Source: Streptomyces sp. H27-H5
GTDB taxonomy: Bacteria; Actinomycetota; Actinomycetes; Streptomycetales; Streptomycetaceae
Length of the DNA stretch: 33,925 bases
Direction: 5' to 3'
Assembly (NCBI RefSeq): GCF_026627505.1
Contig: NZ_JAPNLK010000085.1
Span: forward strand, 1 to 33,925
Shown in pieces: positions 1 to 7,263 of this stretch (the stretch's first letter is position 1; each line of letters opens with the position of its first letter). Both the position numbers and the translations under genes were made by a program. Below the pieces are notes generated by a model, which saw nothing but the letters and a program-made list of their open reading frames with translations, had not been told where the DNA came from and ran no database searches.

Positions 1-90
1 CAGAAAGAACCTCGGAGAACCCGCCACCGGGACGGCCACCCGGGATACCGGCCTGCCCGAATCCGGAAACCCACCACAAAAGCAATCACA

Positions 91-113
91 CCGCGTGATC
101 AAAGATCACGCGG
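91..113. repeat. Perfect 10-bp inverted repeat with 3-nt loop
   Basis: The arms CCGCGTGATC and GATCACGCGG flank AAA, giving a perfect hairpin just upstream of the first ATG of the protease gene. No T-run follows. It could be a terminator-like hairpin for a gene left of the window, or an operator. A reading frame that is open from the left edge stops inside it (TGA at 96-98), which could mark the end of an upstream gene. Confidence 0.5.
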
Positions 114-126
114 TGGATCGAGGCTC

Positions 127-666
127 ATGCTGCTCCCCGTCCATGCCGGACCCGCAACGGAACTACCCTGCGGCCTGTGGCTCGGCCTCGATGACGCCGA
201 CCTCGTCTTCTACGACGCCGCCGCCCCCGACGTCCTCCGGGCACAGATCGTCTTGCACGAAATCTCGCACATGCTCCTGGGCCACACGGCACCTGAACTC
301 GAAGAACCAGGAGTGGACGGGGAGCACATCCTCGGCCAGGTGGTAGCGCAGCTGTCTGGCTCCGTGGGGAGCGGGACCGGCCCCTCGGCGTCGGATGTCC
401 TGCGCTCGGAGGCGGCGCGCGTTCGTGCCTCCGCCGCCGAAGCCAGGCTGACGGACGCCGAGTTGGGGTTCTCCGTCGACCGAATCGCAAGCCTGCTCGC
501 CAGGACCGGCTTCCGCAGCCGACAAGAGCGAGACGCCGAAAGTCTGGCGACCCTCATCCTCGAAAGGGCGAGCCGTCGACCAGAAGTCAAAAGCAAAAGC
601 AGAGAGGCGGGGGGTGTCGTGGATCGCCTCAATGAGGCATTCGGACACCCCGCACGACGCAAGTAA
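127..666 (+). CDS. ImmA/IrrE-like (ParH-like) zinc metallopeptidase domain protein
   Basis: The protein of 179 aa contains the zinc-protease motif HEISH at about residues 42-46, after the segment CGLWLGLDDADLVFYD, and a downstream helix with ESLATLILERA that could supply the third ligand. This layout resembles the ImmA/IrrE-type ParH-like proteins of Streptomyces, labelled toxin component of a toxin-antitoxin system in databases, although no toxin activity is evident here. Relatives usually carry 40-50 more N-terminal residues. The same frame is open to the left edge of the window, so the start at 127 (weak GAGG box) may be wrong or the gene may be 5'-truncated. The stop overlaps the ATG of the next gene by one base, which indicates translational coupling. 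In integrative elements such as ICEBs1, ImmA cleaves the element repressor; a comparable role is plausible but inferred, and no repressor gene is visible in the window. Confidence 0.72.
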   Translation: MLLPVHAGPATELPCGLWLGLDDADLVFYDAAAPDVLRAQIVLHEISHMLLGHTAPELEEPGVDGEHILGQVVAQLSGSVGSGTGPSASDVLRSEAARVRASAAEARLTDAELGFSVDRIASLLARTGFRSRQERDAESLATLILERASRRPEVKSKSREAGGVVDRLNEAFGHPARRK

Positions 667-1799
667 TGAACACGATCAAACTCGCCACCGTCATCCTGCT
701 ATGGCTGGTGGTGCTTTGGCGGCTTCCCGCCGCGATACGGAAAGCACGGCAGCGTGCGATGTGGACGGCATTCCTAGGATTGGCCGCCGCCGCGACAACG
801 TCCATCCCCGCCGTCGGAGTCTCCATCGACACCGTCCTCGGGGCGCACAACGCCTCCGTGCTGGCGAAGCACATCGTCGGGATCGTCGCCATCGCGGCGG
901 TCCTGGAGTTCGTGATCGCCATGTCGCGGCCACAGCTCCTCGAAGGGTCCCGCCCCTACAACGTGGCCGTCGGCATCGTCGTCGCGGCCACCATGACGGG
1001 ACTCTTCTGCGCCGTCGACCAGCCGACCAGGGTCGCCAACTTCTACGAGGCGTACCGGGACTCACTCCCGGCGCTCGGCTACTCCCTGACGTTCGTGCTC
1101 TACCTCGCGGCCGCGATGTTCGCCGCCTCATGGATGTGCGTGACCGCGGCCAGGCTCGCCGCACGGACCTGGCTGCGTGCCGGCCTGTGGCTTCTGGGAG
1201 TCGGCACCGGCGTGGGCACGGTCTACGGGCTGCTGCGAGCAGTTCACCTCGTCTACCAGATGCTCGATGTGACCTTCCCCATGGAAGAAGACGAGTTCCA
1301 GCCGTTGGCCGATGCCGTGCAGTACCTCGCGATTCTCCTGATCGTCCTGGGGAACGCGGTCGCCCCCGTCGATGTCTTGCGCAGCGCGCGGCACGACTGG
1401 CAGGCAGCACGGCGTCTGCGCCCGCTGTGGCGCGACCTCACCACTGCGGCCCCCGACGTCGTACTGGCCGCACCCTTGGGACGGAACCCGCGCATCAAGC
1501 TCCACCGCGTCGTCATCGAGATCCGAGACGCCGCATCCGCACTGGACCCCTACGTCCCCGAAGCCCTGCGCGATCCGCATGCCCATGCCGCCCAACAAGC
1601 AGCCGGTCTATTCGCCGCGCGGCAGTCCAAACTCGGCGGCCACCACCCCGACGGCTCGGACGCAGGCCACTTCACGATCAACGAGACCGCCACCGAGCTG
1701 GACGAACTCGACTTCGACGCAGAGGTTCAGCGTCTCACCGCCCTCGCTGACGCCTACCAGGCCGTCAGCACCTCCATCCCTACGAGGACCACACGATGA
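666..1799 (+). CDS. MAB_1171c family putative transporter, 7-TM membrane protein
   Basis: The protein of 377 aa has about seven hydrophobic segments in its first 230 residues (starting LATVILLWLVVLWRLP), followed by a cytosolic C-terminal domain with RLRPLWRDLTTAAPDVVL and HRVVIEIRDAA. That order of parts is typical of the MAB_1171c family (DUF6545-type tail), which is common in Streptomyces and mycobacteria and has no proven function; the name transporter is only a database label. The ATG overlaps the stop of the protease gene (TAATG), and its own stop overlaps the next start (ATGA). All three products are therefore probably made together, suggesting that a soluble protease and two membrane proteins share a task. 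The substrate or signal is unknown. Confidence 0.8.
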   Translation: MNTIKLATVILLWLVVLWRLPAAIRKARQRAMWTAFLGLAAAATTSIPAVGVSIDTVLGAHNASVLAKHIVGIVAIAAVLEFVIAMSRPQLLEGSRPYNVAVGIVVAATMTGLFCAVDQPTRVANFYEAYRDSLPALGYSLTFVLYLAAAMFAASWMCVTAARLAARTWLRAGLWLLGVGTGVGTVYGLLRAVHLVYQMLDVTFPMEEDEFQPLADAVQYLAILLIVLGNAVAPVDVLRSARHDWQAARRLRPLWRDLTTAAPDVVLAAPLGRNPRIKLHRVVIEIRDAASALDPYVPEALRDPHAHAAQQAAGLFAARQSKLGGHHPDGSDAGHFTINETATELDELDFDAEVQRLTALADAYQAVSTSIPTRTTR

Positions 1800-2398
1800 C
1801 CACACCACTCCTCTCCAAGTCCGCTCCCAGGACGGCGATGGCTCAATGGCTCACCGACGCCTTGGAGCCGAAGAACTGGCTGCTGGTCATCACGCTGGCC
1901 GTCGGCTGGCACGCGGCGGGCTGGCCCGGAATCGTCTGGGGCGTCATCGCGGGAATCTTCTCGGGCGTCCTGCCCATCCTGTGGATCAAGTGGGGTGAGC
2001 GGCGCAAGCTGTGGGGGGACCGGCACGTCCGCCGCCGGCAGGACAGGCTTCTCGTCATCCCCGGCATCATGGTCTCCGTCGGCTCCGGTATCGCCGTGAT
2101 GATGGTCTTCGACGCCCCCCGCGAACTGCTGGCCCTGGTCGTCGCCATGATGGCGGCTCTCGCCGTCTTCCTCCTGATCACCACCGTCTGGAAGATCTCG
2201 TTTCACACGGCCGTTCCTGCCGGCGCCGTGGCGGTCGCCGCACTTGCCTTCGGGTGGTGGGCCCTGGCAGCCGTGCCGCTCATCACCATGATCGGCTGGA
2301 GCCGACTCGTACTCTCCGCGCACACCCTCGCCCAGGTTCTGGCAGGTGCGGCGGCAGGGGCGGGAATCGCCGCAGCCGTCTTCACCTGGCTGCGCTGA
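1796..2398 (+). CDS. PAP2-like membrane protein with a degenerate active site
   Basis: The protein of 200 aa has five to six transmembrane segments. The C-terminal half carries KISFHTAVPAG, which matches the PSGH-type motif around its histidine, and then SR-x5-H-x3-Q (SRLVLSAHTLAQ), which matches the third PAP2 motif except that the usual aspartate is glutamine. The first phosphatase motif (K-x6-RP) is not clearly present; a basic stretch GDRHVRRRQDR lies in its place. Function in lipid or polyprenyl phosphate dephosphorylation is possible, but the altered residues leave activity uncertain. It is the last gene of the coupled three-gene operon (4-base overlap with the 7-TM gene) and is followed by a strong terminator. 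Confidence 0.7.
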   Translation: MTTPLLSKSAPRTAMAQWLTDALEPKNWLLVITLAVGWHAAGWPGIVWGVIAGIFSGVLPILWIKWGERRKLWGDRHVRRRQDRLLVIPGIMVSVGSGIAVMMVFDAPRELLALVVAMMAALAVFLLITTVWKISFHTAVPAGAVAVAALAFGWWALAAVPLITMIGWSRLVLSAHTLAQVLAGAAAGAGIAAAVFTWLR

Positions 2399-2402
2399 CA
2401 AG

Positions 2403-2435
2403 ACGGTCCCGGCGCTCTCCCCGCGCCGGGACCGT
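2403..2435. terminator. Bidirectional hairpin terminator
   Basis: A perfect 13-bp stem (2403-2415 with 2423-2435, arms beginning ACGGTCCC) and a 7-nt loop lie five bases after the PAP2-like stop. The recombinase gene converges on the same place from the right, so the hairpin can serve both strands. Confidence 0.75.
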
Positions 2436-2449
2436 TCCGCGTTCGCCGT

Positions 2450-3388
2450 CTAGCGGGTCGTGGTCCGCCAGTCGATCCGGATGCGGCCGTGCGGATCGTG
2501 GCCGCGACCACCCCCGGATGCCAGGATGTGCACCTTCGTCACGGACAACATGACCAGGCCGCGCTGGGATGCGCGCGGAGCCGAGTTCCACCAGGACACG
2601 ATGTCGTCGACGTTGCTGATCGGGACATCGGTGAGCTGTTCGAGGAACCGGACGCGGGCCCGGCACGCCTTGAGGTCGTCCTTGGTCGCCTGTTCCGCCG
2701 CCTTGTACGCCTGGGGGACCATCGACGTCCGTACGGCCTTCAGCGCCGCGAACCGTTCCTCGGCGCCTTCGATGTGCGCCCGCAGACGCACCACTTCCTC
2801 GCGGGCGTCCTTCTGGATCCGCAGCAGCTTCTCGTGGGTGCCAGGGCGCAGGATGTCTGCGAGGACCTGCTCGGCCACGGCAGGCTCCAGCCGATCCGCG
2901 TTCATGCGGACCTTGCCGCACGAGCGGCGGGTCTGCGTCGGCGGCAGGCAGCGGTAGCCCGGACCGGCCGCAGCGTTCACGCGCGCCCCGGATACGTCGT
3001 ATCCGCATTCGCCGCAGTCCGCGATGCCGTGGGTCAGGAGGTACTCGTAGGAGTCACGGGGAGGGGCCGCCGAGCCGCGCTCGGTGCGGCTCGCCTTGAG
3101 GTCGCGGTACTCGTCGGGGGTGAGCACCGTCTCCTCGAACCCTGGGATCGGCTGGCCGTCCGCGTCGAGGCCGGCCATCTTCGGGTTGTAGAGGGTGCGC
3201 ATGAGGGTCTCGCCGCGCCACAACCCTCCGAGCGCGGTGCGGTGGCCTTGATCGTTGAGCCAGTTCGCGACGGCGTTGGCGGACTCCTGCGGTTCGGTGA
3301 GGCGGAGCCGGGAGGCGGCGTGCCGAAGGAACGCCGCTTCGGTCGGGTTGAGGCCGCCGCCGTTCAGATAGCCGGACAGCCGTGCCAT
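2450..3388 (-). CDS. Large serine recombinase lacking the catalytic domain
   Basis: The 312-aa protein starts at the point where the recombinase domain of a large serine integrase would begin. It opens MARLSGYLNGGGLNPTEAAF, continues with WLNDQGHRT...LYNPKMAGL (PF07508-type), then a zinc ribbon with CGECGYD and RSCGK cysteine pairs, then a coiled-coil-like stretch (EEVVRLRAHIEGAEERFAAL). The N-terminal resolvase domain with its nucleophilic serine is absent, and nothing in the 300 bp upstream encodes it. Start 3388 has a GTGGAG box upstream; 3412 is an alternative. It cannot catalyse strand exchange by itself, so it is either a decayed remnant of an earlier integrase or a DNA-binding accessory protein. 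The long intact frame argues against very recent decay. Confidence 0.75.
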   Translation of the reverse strand: MARLSGYLNGGGLNPTEAAFLRHAASRLRLTEPQESANAVANWLNDQGHRTALGGLWRGETLMRTLYNPKMAGLDADGQPIPGFEETVLTPDEYRDLKASRTERGSAAPPRDSYEYLLTHGIADCGECGYDVSGARVNAAAGPGYRCLPPTQTRRSCGKVRMNADRLEPAVAEQVLADILRPGTHEKLLRIQKDAREEVVRLRAHIEGAEERFAALKAVRTSMVPQAYKAAEQATKDDLKACRARVRFLEQLTDVPISNVDDIVSWWNSAPRASQRGLVMLSVTKVHILASGGGRGHDPHGRIRIDWRTTTR

Positions 3389-3686
3389 AGCCCTGTATCT
3401 CCACTCGATCATGCGCAGATCGCGACTTGGTGAGGCGTTGCCCTCGCCTCTAATAGGCCAATGTACGTGCTCGGCGTTGTTATGGCCTGCTGACGAGCCA
3501 TCAAGTTGGAATGTGAGGGGAAGAACGCACAGGTGAGGGGCGTGAAGGGTTGTACGAATGTGACTCAAGTCACAAGATTTCGACTGTGTGAACACACTTG
3601 ACACATAACCCAAGAAGCGCCAGGCCAAAACGCCAGAAGCCCACCCCCAGCAAGGGAGCGGGCTTCCGCGAAATAGGTCAGCACGT
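3389..3686. promoter_or_regulatory. Intergenic region with two inverted repeats
   Basis: This stretch of about 300 bp holds no supported gene. It contains GTGACT-CA-AGTCAC (3560-3573) and GTGTG-AA-CACAC (3586-3597), both inverted repeats 13 bases apart, followed by a TTGACA box at 3598-3603 without a convincing -10. They lie upstream of the serine-recombinase remnant and downstream of the excisionase-like gene, and could be operators for the element's control genes. Confidence 0.4.
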
Positions 3687-3944
3687 TCAGCTCACGCACA
3701 CGCCCAAGGCGTCCCACAACGACGCCGTCGCCACGCGGGACGTCGTCCCCAGCCGAATCACCCGCGCCGGAAACGCCTCCGCCTTGATCAGCTCGTACGC
3801 CCGGTCCTTACCGATGCCGAGAGCCCGGGCAGCCGTCGGCACGCTCACCGCCGGAGGCAGCTCCAGCAACTCCGTCATCGTCATCGGAGCACCCTGTGCA
3901 CCCCGCGTCGAACGCCCCGAAACAACGGAAACAGATGAGGACAT
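3687..3944 (-). CDS. Excisionase-like helix-turn-helix protein
   Basis: A small protein of 85 aa with a MerR/AlpA-type winged helix: SVPTAARALGIGKDRAYELIKAEAFPARVIRLG then a strand and a short helix (TASLWDALG). This is the usual form of Streptomyces Xis proteins and DNA-binding partners of tyrosine integrases. The first 20 residues are low-complexity, and an internal ATG at residue 21 (position 3884, before TMTELLELP) may be the true start. Unlike the common xis-int operon, this gene is divergent from the integrase, so the two promoters share about 125 bp. The expected role is bending DNA at att sites to steer the integrase towards excision, possibly with autoregulation; this is inferred from family and context. 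Confidence 0.75.
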   Translation of the reverse strand: MSSSVSVVSGRSTRGAQGAPMTMTELLELPPAVSVPTAARALGIGKDRAYELIKAEAFPARVIRLGTTSRVATASLWDALGVCVS

Positions 3945-4068
3945 AGATGGTCACATCCCTCTTCCCCGCGCCATCTGACCAGAAGCCTACGGTGTCCAAG
4001 GAGGCGTCCCACCCGCTACAGAAGGATGAGGACACGTAAGGACAGCCCAGGCCGGAGGGGGACGACAC

Positions 4069-5685
4069 GTGTTCCAGGGGACCATCTACAAGCGGTGCAA
4101 GTGCACCGCGCCCAAGACCGACGAATCAGGGGGCCCGGTACTCAACGAGGCCACCGGACGACCCGTCCTGAGGGAACTCGGCAGCGACTGCCCCCGCCTC
4201 CAGAAGCGCGAGAAGAACCACGGCTCCTGGTACTACTACCTCAACCTCCCCGACGGCCCCCGAGGCGAACGCCGCCGGCCCCGCAAAGGGGGCTTCCTTA
4301 CCCAGAAGAAGGCTGAGGAAGCAGCCCAGAAGCTGTGGGACGAAGCTGACGCCGGAATCGACATCGACGCCAAGATCACCGTGGCCGACTACCTGCGCAC
4401 CTGGGTCACCAACCGTGTCGACCTCAAGGACGGAACCCGCGAGGAGTACGAGGCAGACATCGAGAAGGTCTTCATCCCCGCCCTGGGCCACTTCATGATG
4501 CGCGAGCTCCGCACCCCGCACATTCAGGCACTCTTCGCGGACATCTGGGCATTCAACGAGGTCAAGAAGGCCAACCAGGTGGCCGCCGACCAGGCTCGCG
4601 CTGTCTGCAAGGCCGCCCACGCCGACTGGAAGAACACCCCCGCCCCCCGGCCGCCGGAACTCCGCGCCGCCTGGGACATGGCCAAAGCCGACCTCAAGAA
4701 GGCCCTGGCCAAGCCCCGGCGGAACACCGGCCCCGGCCGGCAGCACAAGCTCCTCAACACCCTCTCCGGCGCCCTCAAGGACGCCGTCAAGAAGAGCAAG
4801 CTGATCACGGAGAACTGGGCCGACGGCGTCAACATCCCGAAGTACGAGGCACCCGACCCCCTCGTCTGGACGGACGAACGTGTCGCTCGCTGGCACGAAA
4901 CCGGAGAGACCCCCGGCCCCGTCATGGTCTGGACCCCCGAACAGACCGGCAGATTCCTCGACGCGGCCGTAGACGAGCGCCTCTACCCCGCCTACCACCT
5001 CATGGTCTTCCGCGCCCCCCGCCGCGGGGAAGCCGCCGGACTCCCCTGGAGCGAGATCGACATGACCCGAGGCACGGCGAACATCGTGGAGACCCTCGTC
5101 ACCAACCGAGACCACAAGGTCCGTTCGGAGACCACCAAGAGCCGAGCTGGGAAGCGCACCGTCGTGCTCGACGGCGCCACCTTCGCGCTGCTCAGCGCCT
5201 GGCGCGACGTACAGCGCAAGGAGAAGATCCAATGGCAGGCCAAGCATCGTAAGGACTCCAAGAAGTACGGGCCCTACGTCGACTCCGGCTACGTCTTCAC
5301 CATGCCCGACGGCCGACCCTGGCACCCGGACACCATCTCGCAGTCGTTTACCCGCCTCATCAAGCGCCTCGGCCTCCCGCCCATCCGGCTCCACGACCTC
5401 CGGCACTGCGCTGCCTCCCTCAGCCTGGCCGCCGGCCTGTCCATGAAGGCAATCCAGGGTCTCCTGGGTCACGCCTCCTTCGCGCTCACCGCCAACACCT
5501 ACACCAGCCTCATGCCCCAGTTCGCGCAGGCCGAGGCCGACGCCACCGTGGCGGTCGTTCCCCGGAAGGCGGCCCCGGAGACGCCCACGGACCTCGGCGG
5601 CTCCCGTCAGGTGATCGGAGGGCCGCAACCGGCCCCGGACGAGGCACTGCGCCTCGACCTGGCGCCCCGGCCGATTGCGGCATGA
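4069..5685 (+). CDS. int: Tyrosine site-specific integrase
   Basis: The 538-aa recombinase has an N-terminal arm-binding region (FQGTIYKRCKC, SWYYYLNLPD), a SAM-like core-binding domain from about residue 105 (TVADYLRTWVTNRVDLKDGTREEYE) and a catalytic domain. Visible active-site residues are Arg318 in RRGEAAGLPW, His442 and Arg445 in HDLRH, His468 in LLGH and the nucleophile Tyr478 in NTYTSL. The GTG start at 4069 follows GGAGGGG at a good distance. The core-binding domain includes a long Lys/Ala-rich segment of about 60 residues (about 175-225), as in several actinomycete plasmid and AICE integrases. It lies 1.5 kb from the tRNA-Val scar and very probably performs the integration seen there. 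A strong hairpin terminator follows directly. Confidence 0.95.
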   Translation: MFQGTIYKRCKCTAPKTDESGGPVLNEATGRPVLRELGSDCPRLQKREKNHGSWYYYLNLPDGPRGERRRPRKGGFLTQKKAEEAAQKLWDEADAGIDIDAKITVADYLRTWVTNRVDLKDGTREEYEADIEKVFIPALGHFMMRELRTPHIQALFADIWAFNEVKKANQVAADQARAVCKAAHADWKNTPAPRPPELRAAWDMAKADLKKALAKPRRNTGPGRQHKLLNTLSGALKDAVKKSKLITENWADGVNIPKYEAPDPLVWTDERVARWHETGETPGPVMVWTPEQTGRFLDAAVDERLYPAYHLMVFRAPRRGEAAGLPWSEIDMTRGTANIVETLVTNRDHKVRSETTKSRAGKRTVVLDGATFALLSAWRDVQRKEKIQWQAKHRKDSKKYGPYVDSGYVFTMPDGRPWHPDTISQSFTRLIKRLGLPPIRLHDLRHCAASLSLAAGLSMKAIQGLLGHASFALTANTYTSLMPQFAQAEADATVAVVPRKAAPETPTDLGGSRQVIGGPQPAPDEALRLDLAPRPIAA

Positions 5686-5687
5686 TC

Positions 5688-5725
5688 CAGACCCCGCACG
5701 GGAGAACCCGTGCGGGTCTGTCTGT
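5688..5725 (+). terminator. Intrinsic terminator of the integrase gene
   Basis: Left arm 5688-5702, tetraloop AGAA, right arm 5707-5720, with one bulged C, then TCTGTT. The hairpin begins three bases after the integrase stop. Confidence 0.8.
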
Positions 5726-5844
5726 TCCAGCCTGCTGGGGAAGCGGGAGGCCGACGGGTGCTGTTCAATCGCCCGCCGAATCGGTGGTCTATCCTCCTCC
5801 ACATCATCGGCCGCTGGCCGTGTTGTTCGTGTCTGGAGGGGGCT

Positions 5845-6075
5845 ATGAGAGTAGAAATGGGTCCAGAGCTGCGATTCTGGGGGAATGTTGCAGGTTGCAT
5901 CATTTTCGTCGCCCTTAACGTCCTTTGGTGGACCACAGAGGAACCGACCCACGGAAGTCTGTGGGTTGAGTGGATCGTGCCAGTCGGCTTGATTCTTGGG
6001 GTTCTCAGCATGTGGCGCGGTGCGGTTCTGGCGAGGAGGGAGAGGAGGGAGAGGAGAGCCTCCCTCTTGGGCTAA
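5845..6075 (+). CDS. Small two-TM membrane protein of unknown function
   Basis: This 76-aa product starts at an ATG preceded by GGAGGGG four bases upstream. It has two hydrophobic segments, NVAGCIIFVALNVLWW and WIVPVGLILGVLSMW, and a strongly basic tail (RRERRERRASLLG) that should stay in the cytosol. Local GC is lower than in neighbouring genes, consistent with transferred DNA. No family is recognised. It lies between the integrase and the attachment scar, so it is cargo of the element. Confidence 0.6.
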   Translation: MRVEMGPELRFWGNVAGCIIFVALNVLWWTTEEPTHGSLWVEWIVPVGLILGVLSMWRGAVLARRERRERRASLLG

Positions 6076-6198
6076 GTGCTCTCGCGTAACTGGCAGTTTC
6101 CCGTTCTCAGTCAGGTTCAGCTGATGTCGCTGAGAGCGAGCGAGTGCTGAGCACAAACCAGGTCGACGTAGACCAGTGCGGTACCCGATCATGCGTCC

Positions 6199-6726
6199 AT
6201 GCCCCTGACAGAGACCCTTGCCCGAGTTGATGCAGACCTGAGCGCCGGCCGGGTTCCCATCGCGCGCCAGCGCCTGCGCGGTCTCGTTTCGTCCTTCCCG
6301 TCCGACTTGACGCTCCGCCGACGGCTGGCCGAGGTGTATCGGCTCTACGGCGACGCCGCCGAAGCTGGACGCTGGATGTACCTCGAAGAGGACCGGAACG
6401 CCGACGAGACGGCCGCCTTTGAGGCACGGTACGGGTCTCCCGGGTGGCAGATGAAGGCCCTCGCCTGGCACGGCCCCGAGGCGAAGGCCGCCACCGCCTT
6501 CGCGGCGGGGCAGCTGACTGCGGTGCGGACCCTCTGCGCCGAGGAGTTGCGGCGCGCTGTCGACTGGGGCGACCCGGCCTCTTACCGGGACGACCTGGAA
6601 GGTGAGTACGTGGCGCCCTCCGAACCGTGGACGGTCGGCGGTGTGCTGGCGGGCGTCGGCGGCTTGGTGGCGGTCCTTGTGTTCCTCGCGATCTGGGTGA
6701 ATGGGCTCGTTGCCCTCTTCGACTGA
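6199..6726 (+). CDS. DUF6584 family protein
   Basis: The protein of 175 aa opens with a TPR-like helical region (LARVDADLSAGRVPIARQRLRGLVSSFPSDLTLRRRLAEVYRLYGD, here spanning residues 7-52), then AGRWMYLEEDR, features I recall from the DUF6584 family of Streptomyces. It ends with a single transmembrane helix (about residues 146-168, VGGVLAGVGGLVAVLVFLAIW) and a short tail. No clear ribosome-binding site precedes the ATG, and a leaderless transcript is possible. The function of the family is unknown. It is the last gene before the tRNA scar, so in this strain it belongs to the mobile element although relatives are usually chromosomal. Confidence 0.7.
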   Translation: MPLTETLARVDADLSAGRVPIARQRLRGLVSSFPSDLTLRRRLAEVYRLYGDAAEAGRWMYLEEDRNADETAAFEARYGSPGWQMKALAWHGPEAKAATAFAAGQLTAVRTLCAEELRRAVDWGDPASYRDDLEGEYVAPSEPWTVGGVLAGVGGLVAVLVFLAIWVNGLVALFD

Positions 6727-6932
6727 CTCAGGTCATCGATGCCAGCAAGGAGCACCGCTCACGGTTCGGAGAGACTGTCCAGAACTGGCCGTGCACGGGA
6801 CAAGGGCACCCGGTAGCGAGTGAAATGATCTCTCGCTGTCTGGTGCCATCACGGCTTCGGAGCCGTCCTGGGTAGTCCCGTTCGCAGGCATGAGCCCTCG
6901 ACTGTTCGGCAAGTGAGGGCGACTTGGTATCC

Positions 6933-6981
6933 GGGGGACAGACGGGGGACAGGGTGTCCCCCGGGGGACACGCGGGGGACA
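6933..6981. repeat. Five phased GGGGGACA boxes, candidate recombinase arm sites
   Basis: GGGGGACA occurs at 6933, 6944, 6963 and 6974, and its reverse complement TGTCCCCC at 6955. Steps 6933-6944-6955 and 6963-6974 are all 11 bp, about one helical turn, and the central inverted pair forms a perfect 16-bp palindrome (6955-6970). The cluster sits about 200 bp inside the att scar, where arm-type integrase or Xis sites would be expected. The assignment is inference. Confidence 0.55.
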
Positions 6982-7177
6982 GAAGGGCGAGGACGGATAG
7001 GGAAGACTGAGGACAGCGCGGGCTGCACGAGGAAGGTCCGCCTGCCCCTTCTCTGATCGCGTTCGACTCTCTGACCTGGGAAGTTCTTCCGTTCGGCGTA
7101 CGCAGGCAAGTCGCCCCAAGGGTTGTTCACCGTTCTGGTGCGCCCAGACGCGGACGGCCTGCTTGAGCGATCCGACA

Positions 7178-7224
7178 CTCTTACAAAGCAGATGTCGGCG
7201 GTTCGAAACCGTCCGCGCCCACCA
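7178..7224 (+). other. Attachment site: 3' part of tRNA-Val(TAC)
   Basis: The segment contains the anticodon loop CTTACAA (anticodon TAC), the 3' anticodon strand AGCAG, the T stem-loop GGCGG-TTCGAAA-CCGTC, the acceptor strand CGCGCCC, discriminator A and an encoded CCA. The expected 5' acceptor GGGCGCG and the D-arm are absent to the left, and sequence continuity breaks at about 7178. It is therefore the duplicated tRNA end left by an integrated element. The intact tRNA should lie at the far (left) end of the element, outside the window. Sequence to the right is the original chromosome. Confidence 0.85.
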
Positions 7225-7233
7225 GCGAAAAGG

Positions 7234-7263
7234 CCCCCCGCCAGTCATGGCGGGGGGTCTTTT
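7234..7263 (+). terminator. Terminator of the original tRNA-Val gene
   Basis: A perfect 10-bp stem CCCCCCGCCA / TGGCGGGGGG with loop GTCA is followed by TCTTTT, ten bases after the tRNA CCA end. Confidence 0.85.

Noticed and set aside
3389..3628. Upstream extension of the serine-recombinase remnant
   Set aside because: The added 80 residues show no resolvase motifs and the DNA contains inverted repeats; it reads as regulatory DNA.
4126..6471. 781-codon open frame on the minus strand opposite the integrase
   Set aside because: It is antisense to the well-supported integrase and DUF6584 genes, crosses a terminator, and its sequence is low-complexity Gly/Val/Leu without family features.
7100..7224. 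Complete tRNA gene
   Set aside because: The 5' acceptor and D-arm sequences expected for tRNA-Val are absent; only the part from the anticodon loop onward is present.
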